NCBI RefSeq assembly: GCF_963422355.1
Contig: NC_085102.1
Span: forward strand, 3,559,793-3,623,792
Origin: Corticium candelabrum
Lineage: Eukaryota; Porifera; Homoscleromorpha; Homosclerophorida; Plakinidae
Reading direction: 5' to 3'
Length of the DNA stretch: 64,000 nt
The notes under the pieces: model-generated
Database searches by the model: none
The model's input: the letters and a program-made list of their open reading frames with translations, nothing else
Told to the model about the DNA's origin: nothing
Shown: positions 13,349 to 28,980 of the stretch, one piece after another
How the letters are laid out: each line of letters begins with the position of its first letter
Numbering within the stretch: the first letter of the stretch is position 1
Made by a program: the position numbers and the translations under genes

Positions 13349-14060
13349 ACCACTCAATGCATGGTTGGGGGTTCAAACCCCAGTGACAACAGCAAATTAT
13401 GCAACTTGTCTGTCTGTCTTTCTTTATCATATTTCTCTAGCTTTGTCCATAAGCCTATGACTCGTTTTCAGTCGTTGGGGAGTTTCTGTGGTCTGACAAA
13501 CGGCCCGGTCCATTGACAATGACGTATAGCGCTTTCCTGATAGTCATTGACATCCATTAGGCGTGCTTAACCGAGTTCACGGTCACTGTAATGTCTGCAA
13601 TCTATATCAAATTGGCCAGTCATTGATCGCCATGTGGACTACACAGAAACATGTACCCAGCTGGACTCACCTGCCAGGTTGGTGGGCCCAGATGGGGTAA
13701 AGACCCCACTTGCCCATCATGGAGGGGCATAACGATACTAGCACTCCATGGTTTGGGAGTGAAAACCCCAGTGACGACAGCAAATTACGAAACTTGTCCG
13801 TCTTTCTTTCTCATACTTCTCTAGCTTTGTCCACAAGACTATGACTCGCTTCAGTTGTTAGAGAGTTTCTGTGATGTAGCAAACGGTACATTGACGTTCA
13901 CTAGACGTGCTGTACTGAGTTCACGGTAACCGTAATGCCTGCAATCCATATCGTAGTGCATGAATTGACTAGTCATTCATCACCGTGTGGACTACACAGA
14001 AACACATACCCTGCTGGACTCACCTGCCGGGTTGGGCCATTTTTGGGGGCTGAGTTAGGG
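13349..14060. repeat. Two tandem SINE-like units
   Basis: Two similar units (about 13349-13735 and 13736-14060) each begin CATGGTT, continue to an AACCCCAGTGAC block and end with CTGGACTCACCTGCC. The first unit contains GGTTCAAACCCC, which fits an RNA polymerase III B box. No A box is visible, so these look like 5'-truncated tRNA-derived SINEs or a tandemly duplicated repeat. The tail after the B box (CCAGTGAC) resembles that of the fuller SINE at 29594. Confidence 0.5.
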
Positions 14061-14573
14061 TGAGCGTGGGTGTGGGCAGGTAGGCGTTCCGCGCGACAAC
14101 TAAACCCACCAAGACGACGTTTAGAACGCATCGCTTACAGTTACAACAGTTTCTTACAGATACACACACAATTCGGCACCGAGTGATGGCTGCATTGAGA
14201 CGGGACCCCATATCGGGACCACACGACGGTGTTCGCTGTAAATTTACTAAAATGAGCCTCGACCAAGATTGGTGACGACCACAGACATTATCAACACTAC
14301 GGTGTAGCGAATTGAAAGTTTTTCAAGAGGGCTCACCGTTTTGAACGTCGTCTAACTACAGCTAGCTGCTTTCTCTACATTTCGAATTCAAGTAAATTGG
14401 ACGGCAGGTAAAGTGATCCATAATAAATATAATCATTTTATTTTTTAAAATCATTTTCGGTCAGTTTTAGTATTACTTAGCTAAATTCAACTGTACATCG
14501 ACATGCAGTGTGTACATGCATGCATCAAATTGTTTACTCTAAGTGGCAAATCTAATTCTGTGTGAAATTACAC

Positions 14574-14620
14574 ATACATACATACATACATACATATACA
14601 TACATGCATGCATACATACG
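14574..14620. repeat. (CATA)n microsatellite
   Basis: Imperfect CATA tandem repeats immediately before the AT-rich satellite. Confidence 0.85.
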
Positions 14621-14649
14621 TATCTGTCTAGTTGTATATATATTTTAAT

Positions 14650-16170
<1,521 letters not shown>

Positions 16171-17014
16171 TGTATATATTTTGCATAGGGATTTTAGCCA
16201 AATGAGTCCTGTTGTATTAATTTATTTCTGGTTCTATGGGAATGAACATGTGTTCTCCATTGTCATAGACTGTACTCAGTTTCTGGCTAAGAGAAAAGGC
16301 GGTGCACGTCCCCTACACAAGGATTCGCAGCTCTTTCGGAAAGAATCTGCTAATCTTTGTTGTTTTTTAGAAGTAGGTTTGTTTTGACTATATACTTGAC
16401 GAGCGGAGGAATCGGACTGTCCCATGTGAAACACTGTCTAACCTATTGGGCCGGGACTATGACAATAGTCACCATTGCAAGCGGTTTAATTACTCTAGAT
16501 AAATTTGTCAACATCACCAACTTAATTAATTAAAGAAGATCTGAATTTAGTGCTGGAATAAATTGGAATACAGAATTAGTCAAAAGGTAACTATGCCATT
16601 AAATTTGTGTCATAGTCTGAAATATAATATATGAAACCGTTTGATGGGAGTCTGAAGCTGCTTATGTCAATTCAACGAATACGCCAAATATTTGCGAACG
16701 TCTATCTTCAATGTACCATTACAGTATTCATGCAGGACCTGAGGTTTGAAGAGATAACATTCCTTTGTGTGTACATTTAACATCAATCAAGACAGATGCT
16801 AATATACCAACCTACTCGTCGGGTGTCTGTAAAACAATATATGAATACACTAGTACTAGCTACGCTTATACGTAGCTAGTATGTGCTATTCTTAGTACCA
16901 AATAAACCCATAAAATTTGTTATTAAATTAGATTAATAGCTTGAGTAGCAAACAACATGCATGTCATTTTGTGAAAATTAACTTCCTCGCGCACTGTTCA
17001 TTATAATTACTTTA
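16171..17014. other. Unique spacer between the opposed satellite arms
   Basis: About 840 bp of ordinary-complexity sequence between the satellite arms. I recognise no gene. An open frame of 68 codons at 16181-16387 has no recognised domain. Confidence 0.4.
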
Positions 17015-17947
<933 letters not shown>

Positions 17948-17971
17948 ATAGTATATTCTTATTGAAGATAA

Positions 17972-18712
17972 CAACTACCGGTCCCCTGCCAAAGTTGGCA
18001 AATCCCAAAAGTCAAACTCAGTGTCAAATCGCAAACTAGTGCAAATCATACGTGCGTTAAACTGAAATAAGCGAACTGAAAGCTGTTGCAGTAAGTTACT
18101 GACTGCCCTACTAAAGCTTATTCTGCTCTTTGCTGTGGTCTTGGACGCGATAACCTTCAACTTGGCAAGACTGGAAGACGTCTACGAACCAAAAGACTCC
18201 ACTATTATTGGGTAGAAGTAACCTCCTGCCGCATTAACTTCGCTGTCGTGTCGATGGTCTTTCTCTTCTTCACCAGCCATTGCAGCGGCTCCAGCAGAAA
18301 TGGCGGATTTAGCGACGTACGCCGGCTGCATGGTGTTTCTTATCGAAACGTCGAAATAACCTGGTCGTCCATCAGCGAAATCTGGATGAAAGATATCTCC
18401 AGGGCGGCTATTGCTGTCTGGACCACAACGCTGCTCGAGCTGAGCGCCTTCGTTATCCACCAGTAATGCGTGATATATGATGTCCCTCAGTGCTTCGTGG
18501 CGTTTAGAACGTAAAGAACCGTGACCACATCCAAGAAGATGGTCGCCAAAGCAATCAATTACACGCCCACAGGAACAACGTATTGATTGTGAAGGAGAAA
18601 TAATCGGAATTCCAAGCCATAGCTTCAGAGCAACTGTAAATTTATGCGGAGCCATGGATAGGCCTAACTTAACGTTTGGAATGGCCCGTAACCATGCTGC
18701 AGCATGAACTGA
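17972..18712 (-). pseudogene. 3' fragment of a non-LTR retrotransposon protein (C-terminal endonuclease-like region)
   Basis: Reading on the minus strand from about 18712, the frame encodes a hydrophobic lead (WLRAIPNVKLGLSM), a zinc-ribbon-like CSCGRVIDCFGDHLLGCGH, then RPGDIFHPDFADGRPGYFDV. The cysteine/histidine cluster followed by the acidic D...DV pattern is the arrangement of the restriction-enzyme-like endonuclease after R2-type reverse transcriptases. An in-frame TAG occurs directly after FGS, where related proteins commonly have tryptophan, and the frame then continues open to about 17975. No reverse transcriptase core remains. Its 3' end lies against the satellite and its 5' end near the (GT)n at 18740. 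Confidence 0.65.
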
Positions 18713-18735
18713 CGACTCTGTGTTGAGACGTGTCT

Positions 18736-18739
<4 letters not shown>

Positions 18740-18818
<79 letters not shown>
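18740..18818 (+). repeat. (GT)n microsatellite at the duplication boundary
   Basis: A pure GT run ending 7 bp before the homology of the right duplicate begins. Confidence 0.95.
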
Positions 18819-18822
<4 letters not shown>

Positions 18823-20897
18823 AGTGGCATTTACTGACACCAGTACAAGCGTCACACTAAGACTTGCTCCTGCATGGTTTCTCTGGACAGATCGCGGTCA
18901 GTCTGATAAAGACCTAGATGGCAAAAATTTGAAAAGGTACTCATAGAAGTTGCGAATGAATCTAGAAGTCTTACAGGTAATGTTATATAAATATATAATA
19001 TATCTAATAACTAATACAATGACCAGAAGTAGTCGCCGTCGAACTTCTTTGCGGCGGAGGTCAGAATACTGAAAAGTCTGATGTGTAGTACTGGCCACCA
19101 CTACTGCCTGTTGCCACACATACGGGATTTGCAATAACGTGGCGTGGCAGCCTGCTCTCTAGAACATCAGCCGTTCATAAAGAGCCCAACTGTCTCTACC
19201 ACGACTTTCTCAGTGCTTTCGTCTTTGTCCACTTTGAATGACCGGTAACCTCAAAGCTGCCATCATTTGAGCGGGTCAACTGTAATGGAAGAAGAACTGT
19301 ATCAATGCAGAAGCGTAGGAGACCGTATGTCAACCGTTTATTAGATGGAACCATGGTTAAGCTTAGATTCCTCCCGGGTCCTCTCCTCGCGCGCACTCCA
19401 CGTGTTTTAGCACATCATCGTTTGTTCATTGAGTGCACGGGAGGAGAGAACTGGGTACAAGTCAAGCTAATAGTTAACAATATTGCGTACGCTTTGGAGA
19501 AGAGGAGGGGCTTCAGAAAAGCGTGCGCTTTGTAGTGAAGCGGCGCGGCGCTCGCCAAATTGTCCATAATTTTGATCGACCCCCTAGATAGGGAGCCGCC
19601 TGTTTTGAGTCAGGCAATCTCCTAAAACCAAAACGCAAGCACTGGCCTGACATGTCAAGTCCCACAGAATCTCAATAACAGATACTTAACAGTCTGGATG
19701 TTTGAAAGGGGTAAATGTGAACAGTGAAGTTGAAACTCCTCTGAGCCAGACGTTAACTAGATCTATCCAAGTAAGTCACGTGCAACAGTTCTACTTCTAC
19801 CTAGCTAGACAGTAGAATAGTATTCACAGTTGCATCGTAAATATGTAAGGAATGCACTTGTTTGCGCTTTCACTGAAAGCAGACTAACCCACAACGCAGC
19901 ATGATGATTCCCGTTTCAGCCAACACCCAAACATTCGTGCATTAGTGATGACGCAACTAACAGTTTATACTGCCTCAAAACTGCTGCATATGCACGTTGA
20001 GTTGTTTAACTGAAAAGGAGCTTTCACGTACGCTCACATGAATAGATGCGAAAGTAATTTTTGAAGCCGGTTATTTCTGGAAATTCTAGACGACAGCTAG
20101 GTGCAAGGGGAACAAATTTGGTCGCTACAGAAGAAAACGTGCGCATATAAACGTGTTCAACGATTTGTTATGGTTCTTGTCTAAATTTGACAAAATTGAA
20201 ATTCTGCTGTCTCATGAATGTCTGTATGTTGTTTCAGTGTGCAGCTCCTCCCCTTTCAGGATGTACCCACCGCTTTCGACGCGAGAATGGTGGGAGATCA
20301 CCTCTCCCGCAGTCCAAGTCAAACAGAGAACAGTTGAATGATCAAGAGTCAAAAATGAGTGAAAAATGAGCAAACTTGGCACAGCCTGGGAATTATCATA
20401 GCTTTTGCCTAGTCATGCACAGTTCAGCCATTTTGTCCAACAAACAAGTCACGTGCAGCATGCAGAACCAACAAAAATATGACGTGTGAATGCTCTACTC
20501 AACTATTCTGCAAGTCGAGCAAATATCGTTGCAGTACAAATACAAGAAAATACATGATCTAGATAAAAGTGCTGAATGATTTGCTGTAGAGTTTCTTATT
20601 TATCGAATCTTCTAGATTGATAAAATCTAAGTAAATTACCATGTCCTGTCATTTTTAGCCCCTTTTTTCTTTGCAGGAGGCAAGGTCCCAGACCTCTCCC
20701 ACCTTCCCAAAGTCAAAAGGGAGATGAAATCAAAGGACAAACACTTCCGCAGTTTCGATGAGGCATCCCACATGCAAATTTTATGCTAGACTAGAACTAT
20801 CTAGATAACAGCAAATCTTTGCATCTGCAATTCATTTACTGCTTGAAAGAGCGACAAAAGGTAACAAAAATTCTGACGCTCAAACTGGACTAGAGGA

Positions 20898-23399
20898 ATG
20901 GCCAATCCTCGTGCTGACGTGTCTTCTGACTATGACCTCGTTGTCGACATCGAGACGTTCGAACAGCTGACAAACGGAAATCCCGGTTGGGAAGTAAAAT
21001 GTCCCGAAATATTGAGGCACTTACCACAGGCTCAACCCGCGTCATCACAACCGAAGAACTACGTAGATGGCATGGCCAACCAACACTCCAAACGGACAGA
21101 AGACGCTTCTGCACGTACAGACGGGAATCCGACGTCGAGCAAACAGTCGGAGGATGTCGACGCGGAACCCCTCTCCACTTGTCAAACGCAGGAGATGAAC
21201 GAGAAATCCACTGAACGCGAAACCGAAAGTTCGACCGAGATTTCACAAACCAGTTCCAACGACGACACTGACAAAGAATTGACAGGAGCAGCAGTTGTAG
21301 CCCACAGTCTCCATCAAGAATTGAAGGCATGGAAGCTGAAAAGTGACAGTCGTTCCCTGACGTCGTTAGTGTCGAGCGCCGGCCCAGCAGCAAGCGTCAA
21401 TACTTGGAATGGCGACAACGACCTTAGCTCTAACCTTACATGCAACCCGATAAAACCTCTCAACACCAGTGACTGGGTTCCGTCGACAGAAGATACGGCA
21501 ACCATGGTAGGCGAACCTCTGCATTTACAATACGATTCACAGAAGGGGGCTACCATCTTTATCGCTGTTGTCGGTACTAAATGCAAGCTTGTAACCGCCA
21601 AGCGTGTGTTTCCACTAGTTTTTTCTTGTAGGTCTGTACAATAAAGGAAAAACGTACGTCCTAAATCGTATCGGAAAAACCAACTTGCCTGAAGGAGCCG
21701 GATACCGAACGACTGGCATCAGCATGAAAACGGGACATGGAAACATTCTTTCACGATTCACACTCCTAGATATAGCAGGTTTCGACGCACCCGTTCGAGG
21801 TAACTAATTTACTCTTTATAAAATTGACCGGCATAGAAGTATGTTATTTATTAAACTCAAGTTGGGCAAGACCGAAGTGCTGTCTACTACAAGAAATACG
21901 TTGATAGGTTTATCGAGGAGCTCGCGCTGAATCTGGCAACAGCCGTCGTTGTCGTCATGAACAACATCACTCTGACGGATCAGCTTTACCTCGAGCACGT
22001 CCGCAAGGCAATGCACACCTTCAAGAGAGACTACGCGGCAGCTAGCGGGATATCAGAGTATTTAAACACAGTGCCACCTTGCAGATTTGAATTCTAGAAA
22101 GTTCTGTGTTGTGTTTACAAAATACAGAAGAATTCCTGAAGAGAAGTTTCCCGATCTCATTGTGATTCACAATTTCTCTTCCTATGGAAACCTAGAGGAA
22201 TGTAAGAAGGCATTCAGAGGTCAGATTGAACAAAACTACGAGGGAAAATGGGTGGACTACGACAGAAATCAGAAGTAACAACTGGTTGCATGCTCTGAAA
22301 TATAAATAAAGTACATAATATGATATCTGACAGGTTCTACTACACTGAAGGTGTTCCAGGACTAATGGTGGGCATCAGACATGTCTTCATTGGACGGTCT
22401 CTAACAGAAGCTGAAAGGTAACAACATAACATGTCAGTGACTGATATGTTTTGACAAAAGTCCTGCTTGTTCATTGGGCAAATCTAGAACCAGAACTAAG
22501 GAATCTGTGAAGAATACTGACTTCTACAGAGCTACAGTTAAGCACAACATTCAAGTGTTTGATATGATTAAATCGTGGTTAAGAGGCATTGCCAGTGAAA
22601 GCAAGGTAGAGCCGGTTTCGACTATGGTCGATGTTGCCAACAATATGCTGAGGAGTTACTTCCAAAATCCACCCACTGCAAGACTCCACGTGAAAAATGG
22701 CAAGGCTTATATTGGATTTGAGCAACCGTGGTACTATGATTTCACACAACCAGGAAAAACAGCAAAACCAGAAGTAATCATGCCAGGAATGTAAGAAAAA
22801 TTTACGTAAAAGTGATAACCGCGAGGATGCTGAGTATTTATCATAGCCAGTTATTGTAACTGCTCTCTCTTGCATAGAATGATGTTGCCTGGAGCAGGAT
22901 ATGATGGTTCAAGAGGTCTACGAATGTCAGTGGAACAAACACATAATCCAGTATGCAAAGTTGTTATATCTACAAAAACTTTGTTGTTGTTGTTGTTGTT
23001 GTTTCTGTGTGTTATAAATGTAATTGAGCTCTCTTTTGTCAGCCATATGATGTCATTTCAACTCCGCACAGTGTTGCCATTATCATGGATCGAATGACGC
23101 CAATACCTGAAGTCCAGTACATCCCACAAGAAAAGACGTGCGTTATTAGAGGTGATCTCCAATCACCGCCTTTGTACAACAAAGAAGGCAATGTTGTCGA
23201 ACGCAGAGAAAGATTCAGTGGACCATTCAACCTGAAAGTGGTGATAGATGACATCTTGACTCACGGCGAGGCCGTTGCCTTGGCCTTCAAAGAAGTCAGA
23301 GAAGACAAAAAGAAGAATATTCTTTGTGTTCTATTCGATAAAGTCCAAATACAATGTCCCGAAGAAGTCAAGGAAGGTTCTGTCGATGACATTTTGTAA
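20898..23399 (+). CDS. GTPase-like protein with long disordered N-terminus, intact copy
   Basis: Exons are 20898-21573, 21632-21799, 21862 to about 22075, 22128-22274, 22334-22417, 22461-22790, 22878-22950 and 23043-23399, giving about 680 residues. Introns are 49-200 bp with GT-AG ends, but the exon 3 donor is unresolved because no phase-compatible GT is evident. Residues 1-200 are polar (Ser/Thr/Glu-rich) and likely disordered. Exons 1-2 join to give VVGLYNKGKTYVLNRI, a GxxxxGKT P-loop, then RTTGISM (possible switch I) and LLDIAGFDAPVR (G3, DxxG). Exon 3 encodes VVVVMNNITLTDQLYL and exon 4 LIVIHNF, a candidate but atypical G4. The P-loop spacing resembles dynamin/GBP-type GTPases. The C-terminal 200 residues are beta-rich, with ERRERFSGPFNLKVVIDD faintly recalling small heat-shock domains (inference). 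I cannot name the family. The start ATG follows the point where the 1.17 kb upstream segment is missing. Confidence 0.75.
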
Positions 23400-23969
23400 C
23401 TTCTAGGTTTGAAATAGATTCCAGCTGCCATGCCTACATTAATATTCTGTTTCAAATTAACCATGAAACTGCCTAGCTTTTTGTTTGCATCTTTCCAGAT
23501 TCAAACTGCTGGAAGAGTATCTGTTTACTTAGCTTTAGAGACAATAAACATTTACAACAACGTGGCTTCACATGCAGCACAGTCCACACCAAGTTGTACA
23601 AATGCCACATTATAGCCACCTCCCAAAATGCAATCTATCAATGCAATCTATCCCATGTACAACTAGATACCGGATAACGGTACACCATATGCCACTCATC
23701 ACAATTAAGCAAGTAACAGGTCTGTGGAGAAAGGAGTACCTACTGACAACTGCACAATTGCAGACATTCTGGAGAAGCAAACAAAAAATTACCGAAACCA
23801 TCAGATAACAAGTGAGATTAAATTGTCCACGCAAGAAAGAGCATAGGCTCTTCAACTATCAAAGTCCGTCATCCTTGACTCTTCATTACAGCTCTGTGTA
23901 AGCATGCCCTCATAATAGGGGGCATGCTGTAATATCTAGACAAAAGCCAAAGTTGTATACAAATACACT

Positions 23970-24135
23970 GTTTGACTCTAGAGTCCAGTAAAGCTACAGT
24001 ACACTTACATTCTAATACAGTCCATTCACACAAGCTCTGCATCATAGCTGAGCAAACGCAAAGTCAGAGAATCAAGCAAGCCCCGTTCACGTGATGAGCT
24101 AGAGTACAAAAGCAAGCTGTGCACACTAGTGAATG
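23970..24135. repeat. Truncated dispersed repeat, copy C
   Basis: It matches the left third of copy B (8184-8350), from GACTCTAGAGTCCAGTAAAG to CAAGCTGTGCACACTAGTG, then stops. The following right-copy-specific segment (to about 24650) replaces the rest, together with about 950 bp found only in the left copy. Confidence 0.65.
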
Positions 24136-24308
24136 TGCTCTCATCCATCTCCGGGTCGTTATCTCGACAATCAAGCACGCTCAGACTCTCGACGCCAGCT
24201 TCTTCATCTCCCAAAATGAGGAAAATGTCGGGATCGATAAAGTCGAAACGTTTCGGCGCTTTCGATGCTCTCCCAGACCGCTGTGAAGGACCAGAAGCCA
24301 TGCACCCA
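24131..24308 (-). CDS. Short open frame of unknown function in the right-copy-specific segment
   Basis: The minus frame begins MASGPSQRSGRASKAPKRFD and continues with an acidic stretch (GDEEAGVES, DNDPEMD) until it runs into repeat-derived sequence at 24131. The frame is also open upstream to 24445, and another open frame lies at 24624-24430. It could be a first exon of a mobile-element gene or a chance ORF; I recognise no domain. The segment has no counterpart in the left duplicate. Confidence 0.25.
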
Positions 24309-24954
24309 CAATGCAAGAAAAAATGCAAATGAGGCAGGACGTTATCCTCTATGATTGGTTGAATGTAATTGCTAAGTCTAAAGCCCGTACAACGGCTTCT
24401 TCTAGTTTTAAATCTATTTTTAGGTTTGGCTAGTTGACTCGCCAAATGACGTCACCCTTAGCGCACTTGGTTTTTGTTTTATAACATACACTAGAAAGGC
24501 GTTCGAGAGACAAAACTTGGCGTACTGCATCGCTAGGATAAACTATAACTGCTCTTCTTTCGCCCTTACCAAGTCTTGCGTGTGTAACGAGTAAACGGAA
24601 GTCAGGTGTTGACAAGTCACACACATACGGGACACCTGAAAATGCAAGGAATTTATATAATTATAGAGAACAAAGACAGCGAAAATGAACGTTTGTTGTA
24701 GTTGATCAGCGCATGCGCACGAACACTAACCCCCGGGCACAAAGTTGACAAACAACTTGTGAGACTAAACTGACGTATTATTATTTCTAGTTTCTCATCT
24801 CGAAAATGGTAGTTAGTTATCATTCACTAGTCAAATTCCGTTTACAGTAAAAGGCAAAAGGCTCTACAGACAGAATACTACAATCAAATAGTTGTAACTT
24901 GTGGCATATAAGCAGTACTAAACGTGTAACCTAGTTAGGCTTGCATGTGTATCA

Positions 24955-25071
24955 TTATACATTCCAACATCTCTTCATCACATCAATGAAGGTGTCGTCG
25001 TCGTCAATGTTCATACTGATGCCCTCATAAAATGCTTCAAACTCCTAAATAAACATAAGACTGTTAAAATC

Positions 25072-25105
<34 letters not shown>

Positions 25106-28100
25106 CACACATCACTGCTATACAACCATTAATTAATTATTTAACAAACATGACAGTTTCAATACATTCTAACATAAAACAACCTAAAATTCAAAGCCAA
25201 CTACAATTTTTATAACTACAGCGTACTATGAAAATTAATGTTTGACTGCTCATTCACTCGTTAGCATCAATCCTAAAGCAAATCAAAATTAATTAAAGCC
25301 TGTTAGAAAGCTTTGTCATTCCATGTAGAGGCATGCAGCATTGATCGCCTCAAACACTTTATCTCTCTCTGGTCGTCACACAATAGGTGATATGTAATCG
25401 TGCCCTGAATAAATTAATAGACCATTCATATTTCCATCTACTTACTGCATATGACAGCTCCTCCTGTTTCTTTTTTGGTCCCGCTACTGCAGAGTAAAGC
25501 TCCTGAATCACATCATATTCAGTCCGACGACCTTCATAATAAATAAAGCTTTAGTTATAACTGAAAGTAGTACAAGAAATCAAGCAGACACGAACCATTA
25601 AACACATCAGGGTGGCCTCTCGGATTAAAAAATTTCTTCATCTCACTGAGTAAGATAAAACCTGATTTATGTGCATCCATCTTGATAAAAGCCTGTAATG
25701 AAGAAAACAAATGCAAACATTATAACCTCTTAACACACCTGAATGAAATATAGTAAACGCTTAATTAATATACAAGTTTAGAATAAGAAGCACGTGACAA
25801 GTAAACTTCAATCCACCTTGACAGTAAAATAAGAACAACTCAAGACAAACCTATGCATTCTAGTCAGCTATATTGTTGCAGCTTTTTCAAAGTTGCACAA
25901 TGCATGTAAATCAGAGGAGAAAGAAACAAGTCTTGCACATAATAATTCACAAGACTATAATAATTTACAATGTATTTCCAACATAGTTATGTATATACAA
26001 TCTTCAGTGATCATGATTTTCATAAACACTAATAACTATGCAAATATAATTGTCGTGCACGATGGCATCTACAGTTCTATAAATAACAGCCCAACCACCT
26101 TTCTCTCACATCAGTTGTCCTCCCAGACAGACAATGCAAACAGAAAAACTAATTCCATTTGTACATACGTATGGTAATGACAACTGATAATTAATAGACA
26201 AAATTATTTAATAAACCCAAATAAATTTAATTAATTAATCAATAAATCTATTAGATTAAAAATTTCCTGACCTTTCTGACTAACTGGAGTCTTCGTTCAT
26301 TCATCTTTCCCAAACAGCAATAAAGAAGCTCATTGTAATCAACTAAGTCCGTGCTGTCACCATACAACAATAAACACAATCTTTTCACAACCTAAAAACA
26401 AACAAGAGCCCATCACAAGTAACAGAATAGAAAACACAAATGTGTGACAGAGAATAAATCAAAAATATCTATTGCTTTTGTATATGCAAAAGAACAAACA
26501 TAAATCTACTAAAACACAAACCGATACTAAGACTGTATAGTACAAACTCATACAAAATACTACAATGCATGCATACTCTCACAAAGGTGTGCTATAATTT
26601 TTCCACTTTGTGAATTTGACCTATGCAGCTGAGTTTGCCTTTAGACTGTACCAAGTCCGAAGACAAACATTTAACTAACAGATTGAGCAGACAAACCATA
26701 AAAATTGTGTCATTTGCACTCACCTCTTCATTAATTCTAATGTGATACATATTGAGTGTCTGTAGAAATTCGGATAACTTAACTAAACCGTCTTCGGATC
26801 GATTGAGATGAGACAAACGCCTTATCAAGGTCAGCCAAATATGACACGCCCTTGGTTTAATCTGATTCCGTGATTGAGCTAAATAAAACACAAATTAATT
26901 AATAATCTGTACGCCCACAATGCCCTCTATAAGTGTACTCGTATATAACACAATACAACAATACAAGTACATGCAAAATGATAAAACAATGTCAACAAGT
27001 AGAGACAAGAAACACAATAAAAATAGTATGAAAAATCAAGTAAGCAAGCAGGTAATGTGCATGAGCACATGAGCAAGCCACTAGATCAGCAAGCAAGTAG
27101 TCAGACACAAATGCAAGAACAATGTTAACGGCACTTTGTAAAAGGAGTTCCAGCAATCAGATAGCATAAAAACAATCAAATAGCTACGAATAAATGCAAA
27201 ACCAACCTAATGACATCTATGATAAATGCTTAAACTGATTAAAGCAACTGCCTTTAGTACACACTATGAGCATCGTCTAACACTCTTCAATTAATTAATA
27301 TTAAACAATTAAGGCAAAAGACACAAAAACACATGCAAAAGACTATTTCATTGTAGCCAAATTTTACTGTGATGCAAACATAGCAATTAATGATCAACAG
27401 ACCTAAAACTAAATAAGATATCATACGATAAGTATTCATACAAACATACATATGTACATACACAAAGACGTCATAACACATTTAGAACGTACATCGAATG
27501 CTTGACATTAAAGTAGTAAGAGTGTTTTCTACTTCAGTCGACTGTCTTAGATTGTCTGCTGGACTTCCATATTTGTTGCGATTATATCGCCTAAAATCAT
27601 CACAACTAATCAAACACGATAAATATATATATACATTAACATAAATACAAGCAATTTATAAAATTTCTCCACATGAGTATCTTACAGTAGTCTCTGCTTA
27701 GCCAGATCATCAACATCTGTTACTTTAAACTCAACATATTGTCGACACTTCATTGATGCTGGCAACGACAACTGATCACAAGTGTCAAAGGTAAGACTCC
27801 CACCCTAAAACAGCCAATGGCACCCGCTACATACATGCACATACACACAACCAATTATGGTCATTACTATACCATATCAATGTCAGACAATGTTATCGGT
27901 TGTCCTACTCTTGGTCCTCTCGCATGAACATATGAATTTCTCTGAATTAGAGGCAATGCAGATGACCGACTACTGAGTTGTCGAAACTCATACAAAGTGA
28001 GAGAATTGTCTTGAGCAAAGAAAAACCCACACAGCTCTCGATGAACGTCACGACCATTGCTACAACAACGCAATAACCAATAAACTATTGCCATATACAA

Positions 28101-28893
28101 GTTATTAATGAATTTTAACTATAAATAAGTGTAAGTGCCAAACAATAGATAACAATAATGATATAATAATACAATCTGTATTAGTTATTACATCGGTAGC
28201 TGGTGTTTATAGCATTTATTGACCTGAGGCCTCACGGGATTATCAACAAGATAATTGACCAAGTCAGAGGTGAGGTTCAATTATCGAGGTGATAAGCCCT
28301 GAGGCCGAAGTGTCGATAATGCCATAAACAACACATACCCATGTAATATGTAATCTATTGTGTGGCGTGGATTGCATGAAGCAAACACCCACTAGTGACG
28401 ACAAGGAGAACAACCCCAGCAATGCTTTGAACCCCGCCTTCGGCTCGGTCAATTATCTCGTTGATAATCCCGTGAGACATCGGGTCAATAAATGACATAA
28501 ACACCAGCTACCCATGTAATAACTAATACTAATTAATAATTGAATCTACTTGGATTCTGTAAATTCATGTTTCTGTCTACATCCCTATGCAGCTCTGTCT
28601 GCATGCAAGGTTTGCTACTAGTTCTTGCAGTAGGCCTTACTAACTAAACTGGTCTGGTAGACTGCAGCATAGTGACAATATCAATGTCAATACTACCATT
28701 GTACCTTCATAAACAAGTAATCAATTTTAATTGTTCTGTAATTGTTGTAATAAGTGAGACCAACCATGTAACAACTCGAGCATTGAACCGCACTCTGTCT
28801 GACATTGCCAGCTCAGGAACCGAGACAACAGTAGATGAATGCCGTGTACGAGGAAATCTAAAAGTACTCGTTTAATCAAGCAGTTTGATAAGT

Positions 28894-28980
<87 letters not shown>

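Larger units (their letters stand above)
18825..28173. repeat. Segmental duplication, right copy
   Basis: This is the partner of 1750-13343. It begins immediately after a (GT)n microsatellite and ends at 28173, directly beside a long inverted-repeat transposon that starts near 28178. It lacks the 1167 bp present at 3615-4781 in the other copy and has its own segment at about 24135-24650. It retains open coding exons for both genes, so it is the probable functional copy. Confidence 0.9.
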
